From Sphingopyxis sp. YR583 (lineage in GTDB: Bacteria > Pseudomonadota > Alphaproteobacteria > Sphingomonadales > Sphingomonadaceae): a stretch of DNA of 64,000 nt. The translations under genes were made by a program, and so were the position numbers. This document shows positions 34,638 through 44,227 of this stretch, piece after piece. The stretch lies in the NCBI RefSeq assembly GCF_900108295.1, contig NZ_FNWK01000002.1, positions 620,001 to 684,000 on the forward strand. The letters run 5' to 3'. How positions within the stretch are numbered: position 1 is the stretch's first letter; every line of letters starts with the position of its first letter. The notes below the pieces were generated by a model. The model saw only the letters and a list, made by a program, of their open reading frames with translations. It was not told the DNA's origin and ran no database searches.

Positions 34638-35198
34638 TCAGGCGGTCGGTGCGATCGTGATTTCGACCTTGCCGGCATAGGTGCCGGCGTCGAGGATCGC
34701 CGCCGAATCTGTTGTGGCGCCGCTGCCAACGGTCAGCGTGATGTTGTTCGCGGTCGCGGCCAGGCGGTCGCCGACCTGCGCCGAGGTCGCACCGCTGCTC
34801 AGCGACTGGTCGGCAACCGGCGTGGTGCCGCCCTTGGCGCCCGTCGCGACCAGCGTCGCGGTGTAGTGGACGGTGTTGGTGTAACCGTTCGGCGAGTTGG
34901 TCGCGGCGGCGTTCACCAGCGGCTTGGCTTCGACCGAGATCTTCGGGTTCGAACCGTTGCACTTCACGGTGAAGTTGCGGCTGAGGCCACCGGTGTTGCC
35001 GGTGAAAGCTGCGTCGACGGTGCCGTCGCTCTTCGCAAGTTCGCCGAGCGTGATGCTGCCGGTGATCGCGGTGACGGCCGAGCAGCGGGCGGCGACGGTG
35101 CCCGTCACATCGACCGAGCCCGCGGCGGACTGGGCGAAAGCGGGAGCAGCGGCGAAGGTCGAACCGATGATCAGGGCCGAGAGAACAAGCTTTTTCAT
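34638..35198 (-). CDS. Fimbrial major subunit-like protein
   Basis: A 186-residue exported subunit. The signal peptide is MKKLVLSALIIGSTFAAAPA to about residue 22, and the mature part begins QSAAGSVDVTGTVAARC. Two cysteines (RCSAV and VKCNG) are placed as in SCPU/CsuA-type pilins. The C-terminus KVEITIAP is the donor-strand-complemented strand. ATG 35198 has GGAG six bases before it; an ATG two codons upstream sits on that site. The gene is preceded by a terminator-like hairpin (35290-35308), so it has its own promoter, consistent with high expression of a structural subunit. Confidence 0.85.
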   Translation of the reverse strand: MKKLVLSALIIGSTFAAAPAFAQSAAGSVDVTGTVAARCSAVTAITGSITLGELAKSDGTVDAAFTGNTGGLSRNFTVKCNGSNPKISVEAKPLVNAAATNSPNGYTNTVHYTATLVATGAKGGTTPVADQSLSSGATSAQVGDRLAATANNITLTVGSGATTDSAAILDAGTYAGKVEITIAPTA

Positions 35199-35289
35199 TT
35201 CCATCTCCAATCGAAAATCCGGGGGAGCTCTTCGCTCCGATGAGTTGGAGATAGGCCGGATCAGACACCGCCAACATTTAGCGTCCGGC

Positions 35290-35308
35290 AAAAACGAAGC
35301 TAACTTCG
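35290..35308 (-). terminator. Short intrinsic terminator upstream of the major subunit gene
   Basis: On the - strand CGAAG-TTAG-CTTCG is followed directly by five T. It lies 140 bases after the tip-adhesin gene and about 90 bases before the major subunit start, splitting the locus into two transcription units. The rest of 35199-35447 holds no gene. Confidence 0.6.
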
Positions 35309-35447
35309 GGAATCATTTCCTATACCCGACGATATAGATCCGGGGATTGGGCGACAGTTTTCCGGAGAAAAGATAGCAAAGCCCCGCCCATCGGCCTCTA
35401 TCTGGTCAGAGTCGTCAACGAGGAAAACGGTCCGGGAGAATCCCGTC

Positions 35448-36485
35448 CTAAAGCCCCGCGCAGCTGGTCGCCGAACTCGCGGTGACGATCGGCGTAAAGG
35501 TGATGCTGATGATGTCGCTATAGTTGGTCGCGGGCGTCTTCGCCGAGCCACCTTCCTTCAGCGTCGCGCGCAGCGGCAGCACCCCGGCACTGCCGTCCAT
35601 GCCCGCGCGCGCGCAGGTGCGCGTGCCGAAACCGCTGTTCGACGTGATGTCCTGTCCCAGGAAACGCGCGCTGTACCGGATCGTCTGCGCGGCGTTGGAC
35701 AGGCTGCCGCCCGGATAGGTCAGCTTGAAGTCGTTCTGCGAGCGCATCCTGACCTCGAACGGACCCGAGCTGCGCACGCGGAGCGAGTTCGATGCCGAGG
35801 TCGTGTAGCGATCGGGCGCCGCGAGCACCGCCGCGGTCGTAGCCTCGCCGATCTCGCCGAAATCGAGCGGCGACCCGGCATAATAGGCCTGCAGCGCGCT
35901 CACCGTGTTGACGTTGATACGGATCGAGCCGGTGTCGCGCGTCGGGACCGACACACTCGCCATGCCATTCTCGCCCGAACAGATATAGAGGAGGTCTAGT
36001 ATGATCGGTTCGCCCGCCGACAGGTCGGTCCCCGGCGGCACAGTCACGCGCAAATTGAGCGGCGTCGACGTGTCGGATGCGAGGAGGCTACCGAAATCAT
36101 AGCGGATCTCACCCGCCGCGCCTGCGCCATTGTCCTTCGAATTGAGCGAACGCGGGCGGCCGGCGGTCGAACCCTCGGGATAAATGACGCGATAGCCATT
36201 GTAAGTGACATCGAGCGCGGGCGAGCCCGACGGCGAGACGATCACCAGGCTGACCTCGCGCGTGCGGCCGAGAATCAGCCCGCGGTTGCGCCGCAGGATC
36301 AGCGGGACGGTCGCTTCGGACAGGCCGCCGGGCGAAAATGGGTCATAAGTGATGCTGGCGGGCGCCGTCGCGGCGCCGGTCACGCCGCAGACCGAGGATA
36401 TCTGCGATTGGGCGGCTGCGGGCTGCGCGAGCGCGAGTCCGCACGACAAACTCAGCGCTGATAAACCGGCCGTCCAAACCCTCAT
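35448..36485 (-). CDS. Two-domain fimbrial tip adhesin-like protein
   Basis: A 345-residue exported protein. The signal peptide is about 1-26 (MRVWTAGLSALSLSCGLALA). Two successive beta domains follow: about 30-180 with SPGGLSEATVPLILRRNRG, and about 190-345 with DFGEIGEATTAAVLAAPDRY and SNSLRVRSSGPFEVRMRSQN, the second resembling SCPU pilins. Two-domain layout plus position fits a CsuE-like tip adhesin. Its ATG overlaps the preceding small gene's stop in an ATGA arrangement. The adhesive target is unknown. Confidence 0.72.
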   Translation of the reverse strand: MRVWTAGLSALSLSCGLALAQPAAAQSQISSVCGVTGAATAPASITYDPFSPGGLSEATVPLILRRNRGLILGRTREVSLVIVSPSGSPALDVTYNGYRVIYPEGSTAGRPRSLNSKDNGAGAAGEIRYDFGSLLASDTSTPLNLRVTVPPGTDLSAGEPIILDLLYICSGENGMASVSVPTRDTGSIRINVNTVSALQAYYAGSPLDFGEIGEATTAAVLAAPDRYTTSASNSLRVRSSGPFEVRMRSQNDFKLTYPGGSLSNAAQTIRYSARFLGQDITSNSGFGTRTCARAGMDGSAGVLPLRATLKEGGSAKTPATNYSDIISITFTPIVTASSATSCAGL

Positions 36486-36838
36486 AGCTGAGGTGTTACG
36501 ACGATCTCTAACGCGGTGCGAGTGGAGAGTGACGTTGCCTGATCGGCGGCCGCGGGCACGCGCCTGATCAACGCGCCGTCCGAATCGATCATCCGCACTT
36601 CGGTCAGCAGAACCGGACGCGCCTGATTGCAGATCGCGCGTGCGGGCATCACCTGCACCGTCGCATTGGTCGCGGTGACCTTCATCGGATGAGCAACCCA
36701 GCAGCGCGGCGCCACTTCGCCATAAATGGCGATCTGGTTCACCTCGTCCGCCATCGCCGGCGCCGCACATGTCATGCCGGCAAGAACGAACGCCGCGCGG
36801 GCGATCCGGTTCGAAATCGATATCGTAGGTGTCATCAT
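36482..36838 (-). CDS. Short secreted fimbrial-locus protein
   Basis: A 118-residue protein with a signal peptide to about residue 30 (ARAAFVLAGMTCAAPAMA) and a small mature domain. It has two cysteines (APRCWVAHP and RAICNQARP) that could form one disulfide, and ends TALEIVVTPQL in a beta strand. It is shorter than a full pilin domain, so it may be a shortened subunit, an assembly terminator or an accessory factor. It overlaps the adhesin gene by 4 bases. I do not recognise a family. Confidence 0.65.
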   Translation of the reverse strand: MMTPTISISNRIARAAFVLAGMTCAAPAMADEVNQIAIYGEVAPRCWVAHPMKVTATNATVQVMPARAICNQARPVLLTEVRMIDSDGALIRRVPAAADQATSLSTRTALEIVVTPQL

Positions 36839-36900
36839 ATCGAACCCCGAAATAGGATCCGATAGTTAATAAGCGCGGATTCGAATTGTTCAACATGGCG

Positions 36901-37509
36901 TTAAGGACTGACACTGACGGTGATCGAGAGGGTATCGGTATAGCGACCCGCGGCAAGCGTATCGGTTCCCGCATAAGCAGGCGCGCTGACACGCAGATAT
37001 GACCCGTTCGCCTTCGTCGACGCGCCGCCGAGGCGAAGCCCGGTCGCCGTGCCCGCCGTGCCGGCAAAAGTGCAACTTCCGCCCGCGGCGAGCGTCGCGG
37101 CGGCGCAGGTGGCCGAGGCATTGGTGCCGTTGTCGGCGGCAACATAGAGCGCGACATTGTATGGCGCCTTGGTCTGATATCCCGTACCGCCCGCCACCGC
37201 ATTGGCCATCCCGCCGTTCGCCGAAGACACCGCGATCCGCGACGCGCCGGTGCAGTTGAGCTGGATCGCGAAGTCGCGGGTAAAACCGCTCTGGTCGAAA
37301 TCGGCCTGATCGATCGTGCCCGAGGGTGCGCCGCTGGTCGCAAAGCCGCAGCGGCCGAGCACCGACGCGCGCACTTCGACCCCGACCTCGACGCTGTTCA
37401 CGGCGCCCTGCCCCGCCGCATAGGCCGTGACCTGCGCGCCAGCGTGCTGGCTGGCGATCACACTGATCACCGCCAAGGCCAGCAAGAAGAGGGTGCGAAG
37501 AAGGCCCAT
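36901..37509 (-). CDS. Spore coat U (SCPU) domain fimbrial subunit
   Basis: A 202-residue exported subunit. The signal peptide is about 1-25 (MGLLRTLFLLALAVISVIAS), and the SCPU domain contains RCGFATSGAP, FAIQLNCTG, the GGTGYQTKAPYNVALYVAAD stretch and the C-terminal strand YTDTLSITVSVSP. SCPU domains form Csu-type pili and related surface fibres. It is first in the fimbrial operon. The ribosome-binding site is weak (ACAGGCG). About 140 bases separate it from the response regulator gene upstream. Confidence 0.85.
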   Translation of the reverse strand: MGLLRTLFLLALAVISVIASQHAGAQVTAYAAGQGAVNSVEVGVEVRASVLGRCGFATSGAPSGTIDQADFDQSGFTRDFAIQLNCTGASRIAVSSANGGMANAVAGGTGYQTKAPYNVALYVAADNGTNASATCAAATLAAGGSCTFAGTAGTATGLRLGGASTKANGSYLRVSAPAYAGTDTLAAGRYTDTLSITVSVSP

Positions 37510-37648
37510 GAATCGCCTGTCGTCGGTGACGGCCCGATGCCGCCAACTTGATCGACAGATGCGCTAACTCTCGTGCGGGCGATATTCACCGGGCGGCGAC
37601 AAAGGCGCTCACCAACGGCTAAAACAGCTTATAACTTTGGATATAGTT

Positions 37649-38275
37649 TCAGGCGCCGCGGTCCTGCCCCAACAGGATCAATTCGGTGCGGCCGCGGATG
37701 TTAAGCTTATCAAATACCTTGTGAAGATGGACTTTCACCGTCCCTTCGGTCAGCCCCAGTTCGTCGGCAATCTCCTTGTTGCGGAGCCCGCGCTTCGCCA
37801 GCGATGCGACCGCGCGCTCGCGGCCGCTCAGCACATCGAACGGATCGCGTGGCGCGCCCGGTGACATCGCCTGATCCATCACACGCTGCATCACATCCTG
37901 ATCGAGCCAGCGCCGACCCTGCACCACGCTTTCGAGACAGGTGAGCAGGTCGCGCGGTGCGGTCGCCTTGATCACAATGCCGTTGATCGACAGCTGGATC
38001 GCCTCACGCGCCAGCTCGTCGTTTAGACCGCCGGTGAGCAGCACGACGGGACGCGTGTCGCCGCGGCTGCGCAGCGTGCGCAGCACGTCGAGACCGCTGC
38101 GTTCGGGCATGCCATTGTCGAGGATGAGGAGGTCGGGCCGTGCGCTGGCCAGCGTGTCGAGCACCGCCGCGCCCGTATTCACCGTCGCCACCACATCGAA
38201 ATTCGTCTGGTCGAGAAGCGCCGTAATCCCCGCCATGGTCAGCGGGTCATCGTCCGCCACGAGCACTTTCGTCAT
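37649..38275 (-). CDS. LuxR/NarL-family response regulator
   Basis: A 208-residue two-domain regulator. The receiver domain (1-120) has the acidic pocket DDD (8-10) and phospho-acceptor Asp53 in LLILDNGMPE. The LuxR helix-turn-helix covers about 140-205 (RNKEIADELGLTEGTVKVHL). It would bind DNA as a dimer when phosphorylated. It lies at the end of the sensor-kinase/receiver/Hpt series and 139 bases before the fimbrial operon, so fimbriae are the most natural target. GGATTGAA precedes the ATG. Confidence 0.9.
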   Translation of the reverse strand: MTKVLVADDDPLTMAGITALLDQTNFDVVATVNTGAAVLDTLASARPDLLILDNGMPERSGLDVLRTLRSRGDTRPVVLLTGGLNDELAREAIQLSINGIVIKATAPRDLLTCLESVVQGRRWLDQDVMQRVMDQAMSPGAPRDPFDVLSGRERAVASLAKRGLRNKEIADELGLTEGTVKVHLHKVFDKLNIRGRTELILLGQDRGA

Positions 38276-38362
38276 TTCAATCCACCACGATGCTGTTGCG
38301 TTTATACATTATCACCGGACGCGGGCCATGGTCCACCCTGCACCATTAATCATAACAACCGG

Positions 38363-38647
38363 TCAGGCGCGATTTAGCTTCGCCATCTGCGCCAGCAAAT
38401 CCTGTGTCAGGCCCACAATCTTTTCACTCGAAAGACCGGCGTCGACCGCTTCCTCGACCGCCCGCGCCGCGTCGCCTATCGCGCCATAGCCGAACATTCC
38501 TGCACGGCCCGCGAGGCTGTGCCCCAGCCGTGCCAGTTCGGCCCAGTCTTCGCGATCGAGCGCGGCCGCGATCTCTGCCGCCGCCTCCCCTGCCTGCGCG
38601 GCGAAGCGTTCGGCAATCGCGGCCAGGCGCGCGTCGATCTCAGCCAT
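38363..38647 (-). CDS. Hpt (histidine phosphotransfer) domain protein
   Basis: A 94-residue helical protein. The phosphorylatable His43 is in ARLGHSLAGRAGMFGYG, the Hpt signature. There is no other domain. It would shuttle phosphoryl groups between the hybrid kinase's receiver and the LuxR-type regulator. Its ATG at 38647 overlaps the end of the receiver gene; an ATG at 38659 is a possible alternative. The gap of 87 bases to the LuxR gene is short enough for one operon. Confidence 0.85.
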   Translation of the reverse strand: MAEIDARLAAIAERFAAQAGEAAAEIAAALDREDWAELARLGHSLAGRAGMFGYGAIGDAARAVEEAVDAGLSSEKIVGLTQDLLAQMAKLNRA

Positions 38648-39011
38648 CGAGCAACGCATTCACCTGCCCCGCCAAAGCCATCGCGTCGAAAGGTTTGGCG
38701 AGCACGCCGCGCGCGCCGAGCTCGCGCAGCCGCTCGACCTCGTGCGCCTGTGTCCGCGCGGTGATGAACACCACCGGGATCGCCGCGGTCGCGGCATCCT
38801 GACGAAGGATTTCGAGTACGCCCGGCCCGTCGAGTTCGGGCATCATCACGTCGAGCAGGATCAGATCGGGCGCCCATTCGCGCGCCGCAGCCAGCCCTTC
38901 GCGGCCCGATCCGCATGTACGCACGACGAACGACGGGTCGAGTTCGAGCGCCATTTCGGCGACTTCGCGAATGTCATCCTCGTCATCGATATAGAGAATC
39001 CGACTGCTCAT
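38640..39011 (-). CDS. Single-domain response regulator (CheY-like receiver)
   Basis: A 123-residue stand-alone receiver. It has the acidic pair in YIDDEDD (8-14), Asp54 in LILLDVMMPELDG, the Thr/Ala switch VVFITA and the Lys in GVLAKPFD. With no output domain it would act by protein contacts or as a phosphate sink. Its ATG overlaps the kinase stop (ATGA at 39008-39011) behind the site GGAGGCGG, so the two are translationally coupled. Confidence 0.92.
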   Translation of the reverse strand: MSSRILYIDDEDDIREVAEMALELDPSFVVRTCGSGREGLAAAREWAPDLILLDVMMPELDGPGVLEILRQDAATAAIPVVFITARTQAHEVERLRELGARGVLAKPFDAMALAGQVNALLDG

Positions 39012-41176
39012 TTGCCGCCTCCGCCACTCACCCGCTTCGCCCCGATCCGGTCGGTCACTTCACGCACCAGCGTGTCGAGGCTGGCGCGCGATTTGACGAG
39101 GACAAGGTCGATACCCTCTTTCGGCGCACCGTCGATCTCCTGCGCGGTGAACAGGACGATTGGCAGGGTGGCCGATCGCTTGCGCAGCGGGGCGACAAGA
39201 TCGGTCCCGCATCCGTCGAGCATCCCGATGTCGAGGATCGCGGCATCATAGCGCGTCCGCCGGATCGCGGCGCGCGCCTCGGCCACGCTCGGGGTCGAGT
39301 GGATCGCCGCCTTGCCATCGAACGCACTTGCCACGACCGCGAGCATGTCGGGATCGTCATCGACGTGAAGCACCACCGGCAGCGCGCTATCGCCGGGCAA
39401 CGGCGCCGCGATCCCGGTCGGCGCCAGCACCGCCCCTGGCAATTCAGCCGCCGGCAGGTCGACGTGAAAGATGCTGCCCGCGCCTTCGACACTCTCGAAA
39501 TCGACCGATCCGCCAAGCCGGACGACGATTTCGCGCACGATGCTGAGCCCGAGCCCCGTACCGCCCTTTTGCCGCGAGTCCGACGCATCGGCCTGTGCGA
39601 ATTTGCCGAAGATGCGGTCGCGGAACGATTCGGGAATCCCCTCGCCCCGATCGATGACGCTGATCCGGTAACGCCGGTCGAGCGGCGTAACCCGGACGGT
39701 CACCGCTTCGCCGCGCCGTGAAAATTTGATCGCGTTCGACAGAAGATTTGTGACGACCTGCATCAAGCGATCCTCGTCGGCAAGGACGGCGACTCCGGCC
39801 GCAACCGGCTCGATATGGACCGGCACGCCATATTCGCCGGCGAACCCCGCAGTCTGGTGCTCGGCCGCCTCGAGCAGCGGGCCGAGCGCAAGCGGGCGGA
39901 GATCGAACTGCATACGCCCCGCCTCGATCTTCTCGATATCGAGGATGTCGTTGATCAACCGCACGAGACGCGCCGCATTGCTGTGCGCGATCTCGACCAG
40001 CCGGGCCGCTTTCGGCGGAATTTCGCCCGCCGCGCCGCCGCTGATCAGCCCAAGCGACCCCGCAATCGAGGTGAGCGGCGTGCGCAATTCATGGCTGACC
40101 GTCGCGACGAATTCGCCCTTCATCTGCTCGACTTCGCGGCGGTCGCTGATGTCGCGGATCACTGCGACGAACAGCGTGCCGTCGGCAAGGTGGACCGGGC
40201 TGACCGACACTTCGAGCGGAAAGGTCGCGCCATTCTGGCGGCGGCCGACGAACTCCTGGATCTGGCCGTAATTTTCCTTCCGGTTGGCCTTCAGCCGGCG
40301 CAGGAAGGTCTCGACCTGCCCGCGATCGGGCGCGATTTCAAAGAGCGAACCGATATCGCGCCGGAGCAGCGATTCAGACCGCAAGCCGAACATTTTTGCC
40401 GCAGACGGATTAAGGCTCTCGATGCTACCGCTCGGGTTCAGGACGATCATCCCGTCCTTGGCGCTGTCGAAAATCGCCTCCTGCCGCGCGGCGAGATCGC
40501 GCGCACGGCGATGCGCTTTTTTACGTGCCCATTGGCTGCGGGCGATCAGGACCGCCGATAGTGCAAGCAACAGGATCAGCCCGATCTGCAGCGTGAAGGT
40601 GCGATCGCGCAATCGTTCGCGGGCGGCATTGACCGCGATCGTCCGCTCTTCCAGCTTTCGCCGCTCAGCCTCCGATATCTCGCTGATAAGCAAGCGGATA
40701 TGGTCCATCGACCGCTTGCCCTCGCCGCCTGCGATCATATCCACCGCAGCTTCACGCTGACCGCTTTCCACGAGGCCTATCGTCCGCGCCACGAATTGGC
40801 GCTTCTGCAACGACGTCCGGCGAAGCTCGTCGATCAATTGGCCCTGCCCATCGTTCCCCGCCAGCTTTTCAAACAGGTCGAAATTGGCATCGATGCGCGC
40901 CTCGGCGGCGCGATAGGGGGTCAAGAATGTCGGATCGCCGGTGATGACATAGCCGCGCTGACCGAGTTCGATGTCCTGATGCCGGGTCAACACGCCCTGC
41001 AAGGCGGCTCTTGCATCATAAGAGTTCGATACCTGCTGGCGTAACCGGGCATTTTGTTCGAACCCGCGGTCGGTCGCGAGCGAAAGGAAGAACAATATCA
41101 AAAGGGCGCCCGCACCGGTGACGATGAGCACCCAATTGTCCCTCAGCGCCCGCTGCCAACTTGCTGCCTTCCGCAT
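39008..41176 (-). CDS. Hybrid sensor histidine kinase (CHASE3-PAS-HisKA-HATPase-REC)
   Basis: A 722-residue inner-membrane kinase. Transmembrane helices lie near 15-33 and 195-213 and enclose a CHASE3-like periplasmic domain (GQRGYVITGDPTFLTPY). A PAS domain follows at about 235-350. HisKA carries His362 in FVATVSHELRTPLTS, HATPase has FGKFAQAD and GTGLGLSIV, and a C-terminal receiver contains ILDIGMLDG. The ATG at 41176 is chosen over 41206 because the helix-flanking basic start is typical. It heads a cluster with receiver, Hpt and LuxR genes: a complete phosphorelay. About 210 bases upstream hold no gene; short stems lie at 41344-41362. Confidence 0.92.
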   Translation of the reverse strand: MRKAASWQRALRDNWVLIVTGAGALLILFFLSLATDRGFEQNARLRQQVSNSYDARAALQGVLTRHQDIELGQRGYVITGDPTFLTPYRAAEARIDANFDLFEKLAGNDGQGQLIDELRRTSLQKRQFVARTIGLVESGQREAAVDMIAGGEGKRSMDHIRLLISEISEAERRKLEERTIAVNAARERLRDRTFTLQIGLILLLALSAVLIARSQWARKKAHRRARDLAARQEAIFDSAKDGMIVLNPSGSIESLNPSAAKMFGLRSESLLRRDIGSLFEIAPDRGQVETFLRRLKANRKENYGQIQEFVGRRQNGATFPLEVSVSPVHLADGTLFVAVIRDISDRREVEQMKGEFVATVSHELRTPLTSIAGSLGLISGGAAGEIPPKAARLVEIAHSNAARLVRLINDILDIEKIEAGRMQFDLRPLALGPLLEAAEHQTAGFAGEYGVPVHIEPVAAGVAVLADEDRLMQVVTNLLSNAIKFSRRGEAVTVRVTPLDRRYRISVIDRGEGIPESFRDRIFGKFAQADASDSRQKGGTGLGLSIVREIVVRLGGSVDFESVEGAGSIFHVDLPAAELPGAVLAPTGIAAPLPGDSALPVVLHVDDDPDMLAVVASAFDGKAAIHSTPSVAEARAAIRRTRYDAAILDIGMLDGCGTDLVAPLRKRSATLPIVLFTAQEIDGAPKEGIDLVLVKSRASLDTLVREVTDRIGAKRVSGGGGK

Positions 41177-41387
41177 GCCAGATAATCCTCCATGACGCGC
41201 CGACACGCCGCACAGGTTGGATCGATAGCAGAAGATGGTGACACACTCACGGAAACGAGTGGTTAATCAGCGGCATCCCCGCTGAGATGGGCCTTCAAGG
41301 ACGCGATAGAAAATCGCGGAAGAGATCGACGTCGGGTGCTGGCACGATTGGCCGGCAATCGTCGGATCACCTCGCCTACAGGAAAGC

Positions 41388-42479
41388 CTATTCGACGGGC
41401 TCCGCTTCCACGAAGCCCGGCCAGCGCCGCATATAGTGGATGAAGAGATCGCTGAGCCCTTCCTCCCGCAAATGCTGGACCGAGACCGGAAGCTCCGGCG
41501 ACCGATAGGCTGGATCGCGGCTGACTCGTTCGGGAAAGTCGTGGCGCAATATGGCCGCGCGGCCGATCATCACAAAATCGCACCCGGCGTCGAGCACCCA
41601 CGCCGCATCCTCGGCATCCATCACCTTCCCCGCCGCACCCAGCCGGACGTTGCCGCGAGGCAAATCGGTAAAAAGGCTCATCAGCGAGCGGCCCTTGAAC
41701 CGGTCATCCTCCGGCTCCTTGCGGACATCCCACAACGACATATCAAGATAGTCGATCTTTTCCTGTCGCAGCACCTCGGCCGCGACATCGCGAATTTCAC
41801 TCAGTTCGAGGCCGAAACGTTCGGGCGAGAGCCGCAGGCCGAGCTGGAAATCGGGGCGGGTCGCGGCGCGGATGCCGTCGATGATCTCGAAGATGATCCG
41901 CGCACGATTCTCGATGCTGCCGCCATAGCGGTCGGTCCGCCGATTGCTCGCCGCCGACAGGAATTCGGCGAGAATATAGCCGTGCGCACCATGGATCTCG
42001 ACGCCGTCGAACCCCGCCTGTTCGGCGCGCCGCGCACCCGCGATGAAATCGTCGCGCAGCGCCTCGACCTCGGCTTCGGACAGCGCGCGCACATTGCGTT
42101 CGGGCACCTCGGAAGGCGCCACCGGTTCGCCAATCAGTTCGGGTTCGGCGCGGCTGCCCGCATGATGCAGTTGCAACGACGAGAGCGAGCCGCGCGCCTC
42201 GATTCCCTCGGCAAGCGCTGCGAGCCCTTCGACATGATCGTCGGCAAAGGCGCCGAGTTGCCCCGTAAATCCCTGCCCTACCGGCTGGACATGCGCGGCG
42301 GCGGTCATCGTCAGCGCGAATCCGCCCGCCGCGCGCATCTCCAGCCAGTTGCGCTCGGCATCCGACAGCGTGCCGTCGGCATGGCTCTGCCGGTTGGTCA
42401 GCGGCGCAAGCATCAGCCGGTTCTTCATCGGCGCACCGCGCGCAAGAGCCAACGGCTCGAACAGCTTTTCGGACGACAT
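41388..42479 (-). CDS. NADH:flavin oxidoreductase (old yellow enzyme family)
   Basis: A 363-residue FMN-dependent TIM-barrel ene-reductase. Visible are the N-terminal KNRLMLAPLTNRQS, the LQLHHAGSRA segment of the active-site region, EIHGAHGYILAEFLSAASNR with YGGSIENR, and the phosphate-binding DFVMIGRAAIL. Such enzymes reduce activated C=C bonds of enones using NAD(P)H. It is the last gene of an operon (hydratase, ligase, BVMO-like protein, this gene), where it could saturate a cyclic enone before ring oxidation. ATG 42479; the upstream open frame overlaps the monooxygenase gene and is not real. Confidence 0.9.
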   Translation of the reverse strand: MSSEKLFEPLALARGAPMKNRLMLAPLTNRQSHADGTLSDAERNWLEMRAAGGFALTMTAAAHVQPVGQGFTGQLGAFADDHVEGLAALAEGIEARGSLSSLQLHHAGSRAEPELIGEPVAPSEVPERNVRALSEAEVEALRDDFIAGARRAEQAGFDGVEIHGAHGYILAEFLSAASNRRTDRYGGSIENRARIIFEIIDGIRAATRPDFQLGLRLSPERFGLELSEIRDVAAEVLRQEKIDYLDMSLWDVRKEPEDDRFKGRSLMSLFTDLPRGNVRLGAAGKVMDAEDAAWVLDAGCDFVMIGRAAILRHDFPERVSRDPAYRSPELPVSVQHLREEGLSDLFIHYMRRWPGFVEAEPVE

Positions 42480-42514
42480 ACCGCTCACTCCATATCGGGA
42501 CGCGCGCGCCGGAC

Positions 42515-44137
<1,623 letters not shown>

Positions 44138-44227
44138 CGGAAATCCTTGGGAGAGTCTTTGATCGGTCGTCGGGCGGCGAAGTCCCCGGCCCGCGCGTCC
44201 GCCCCGGACGCTGCGGGCCGGAGACGA

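Noticed and set aside
36486..37343. Long upstream extension of the tip adhesin frame
   Set aside because: It overlaps two other exported subunit genes with signal peptides on the same strand; the adhesin signal peptide starts at 36485.
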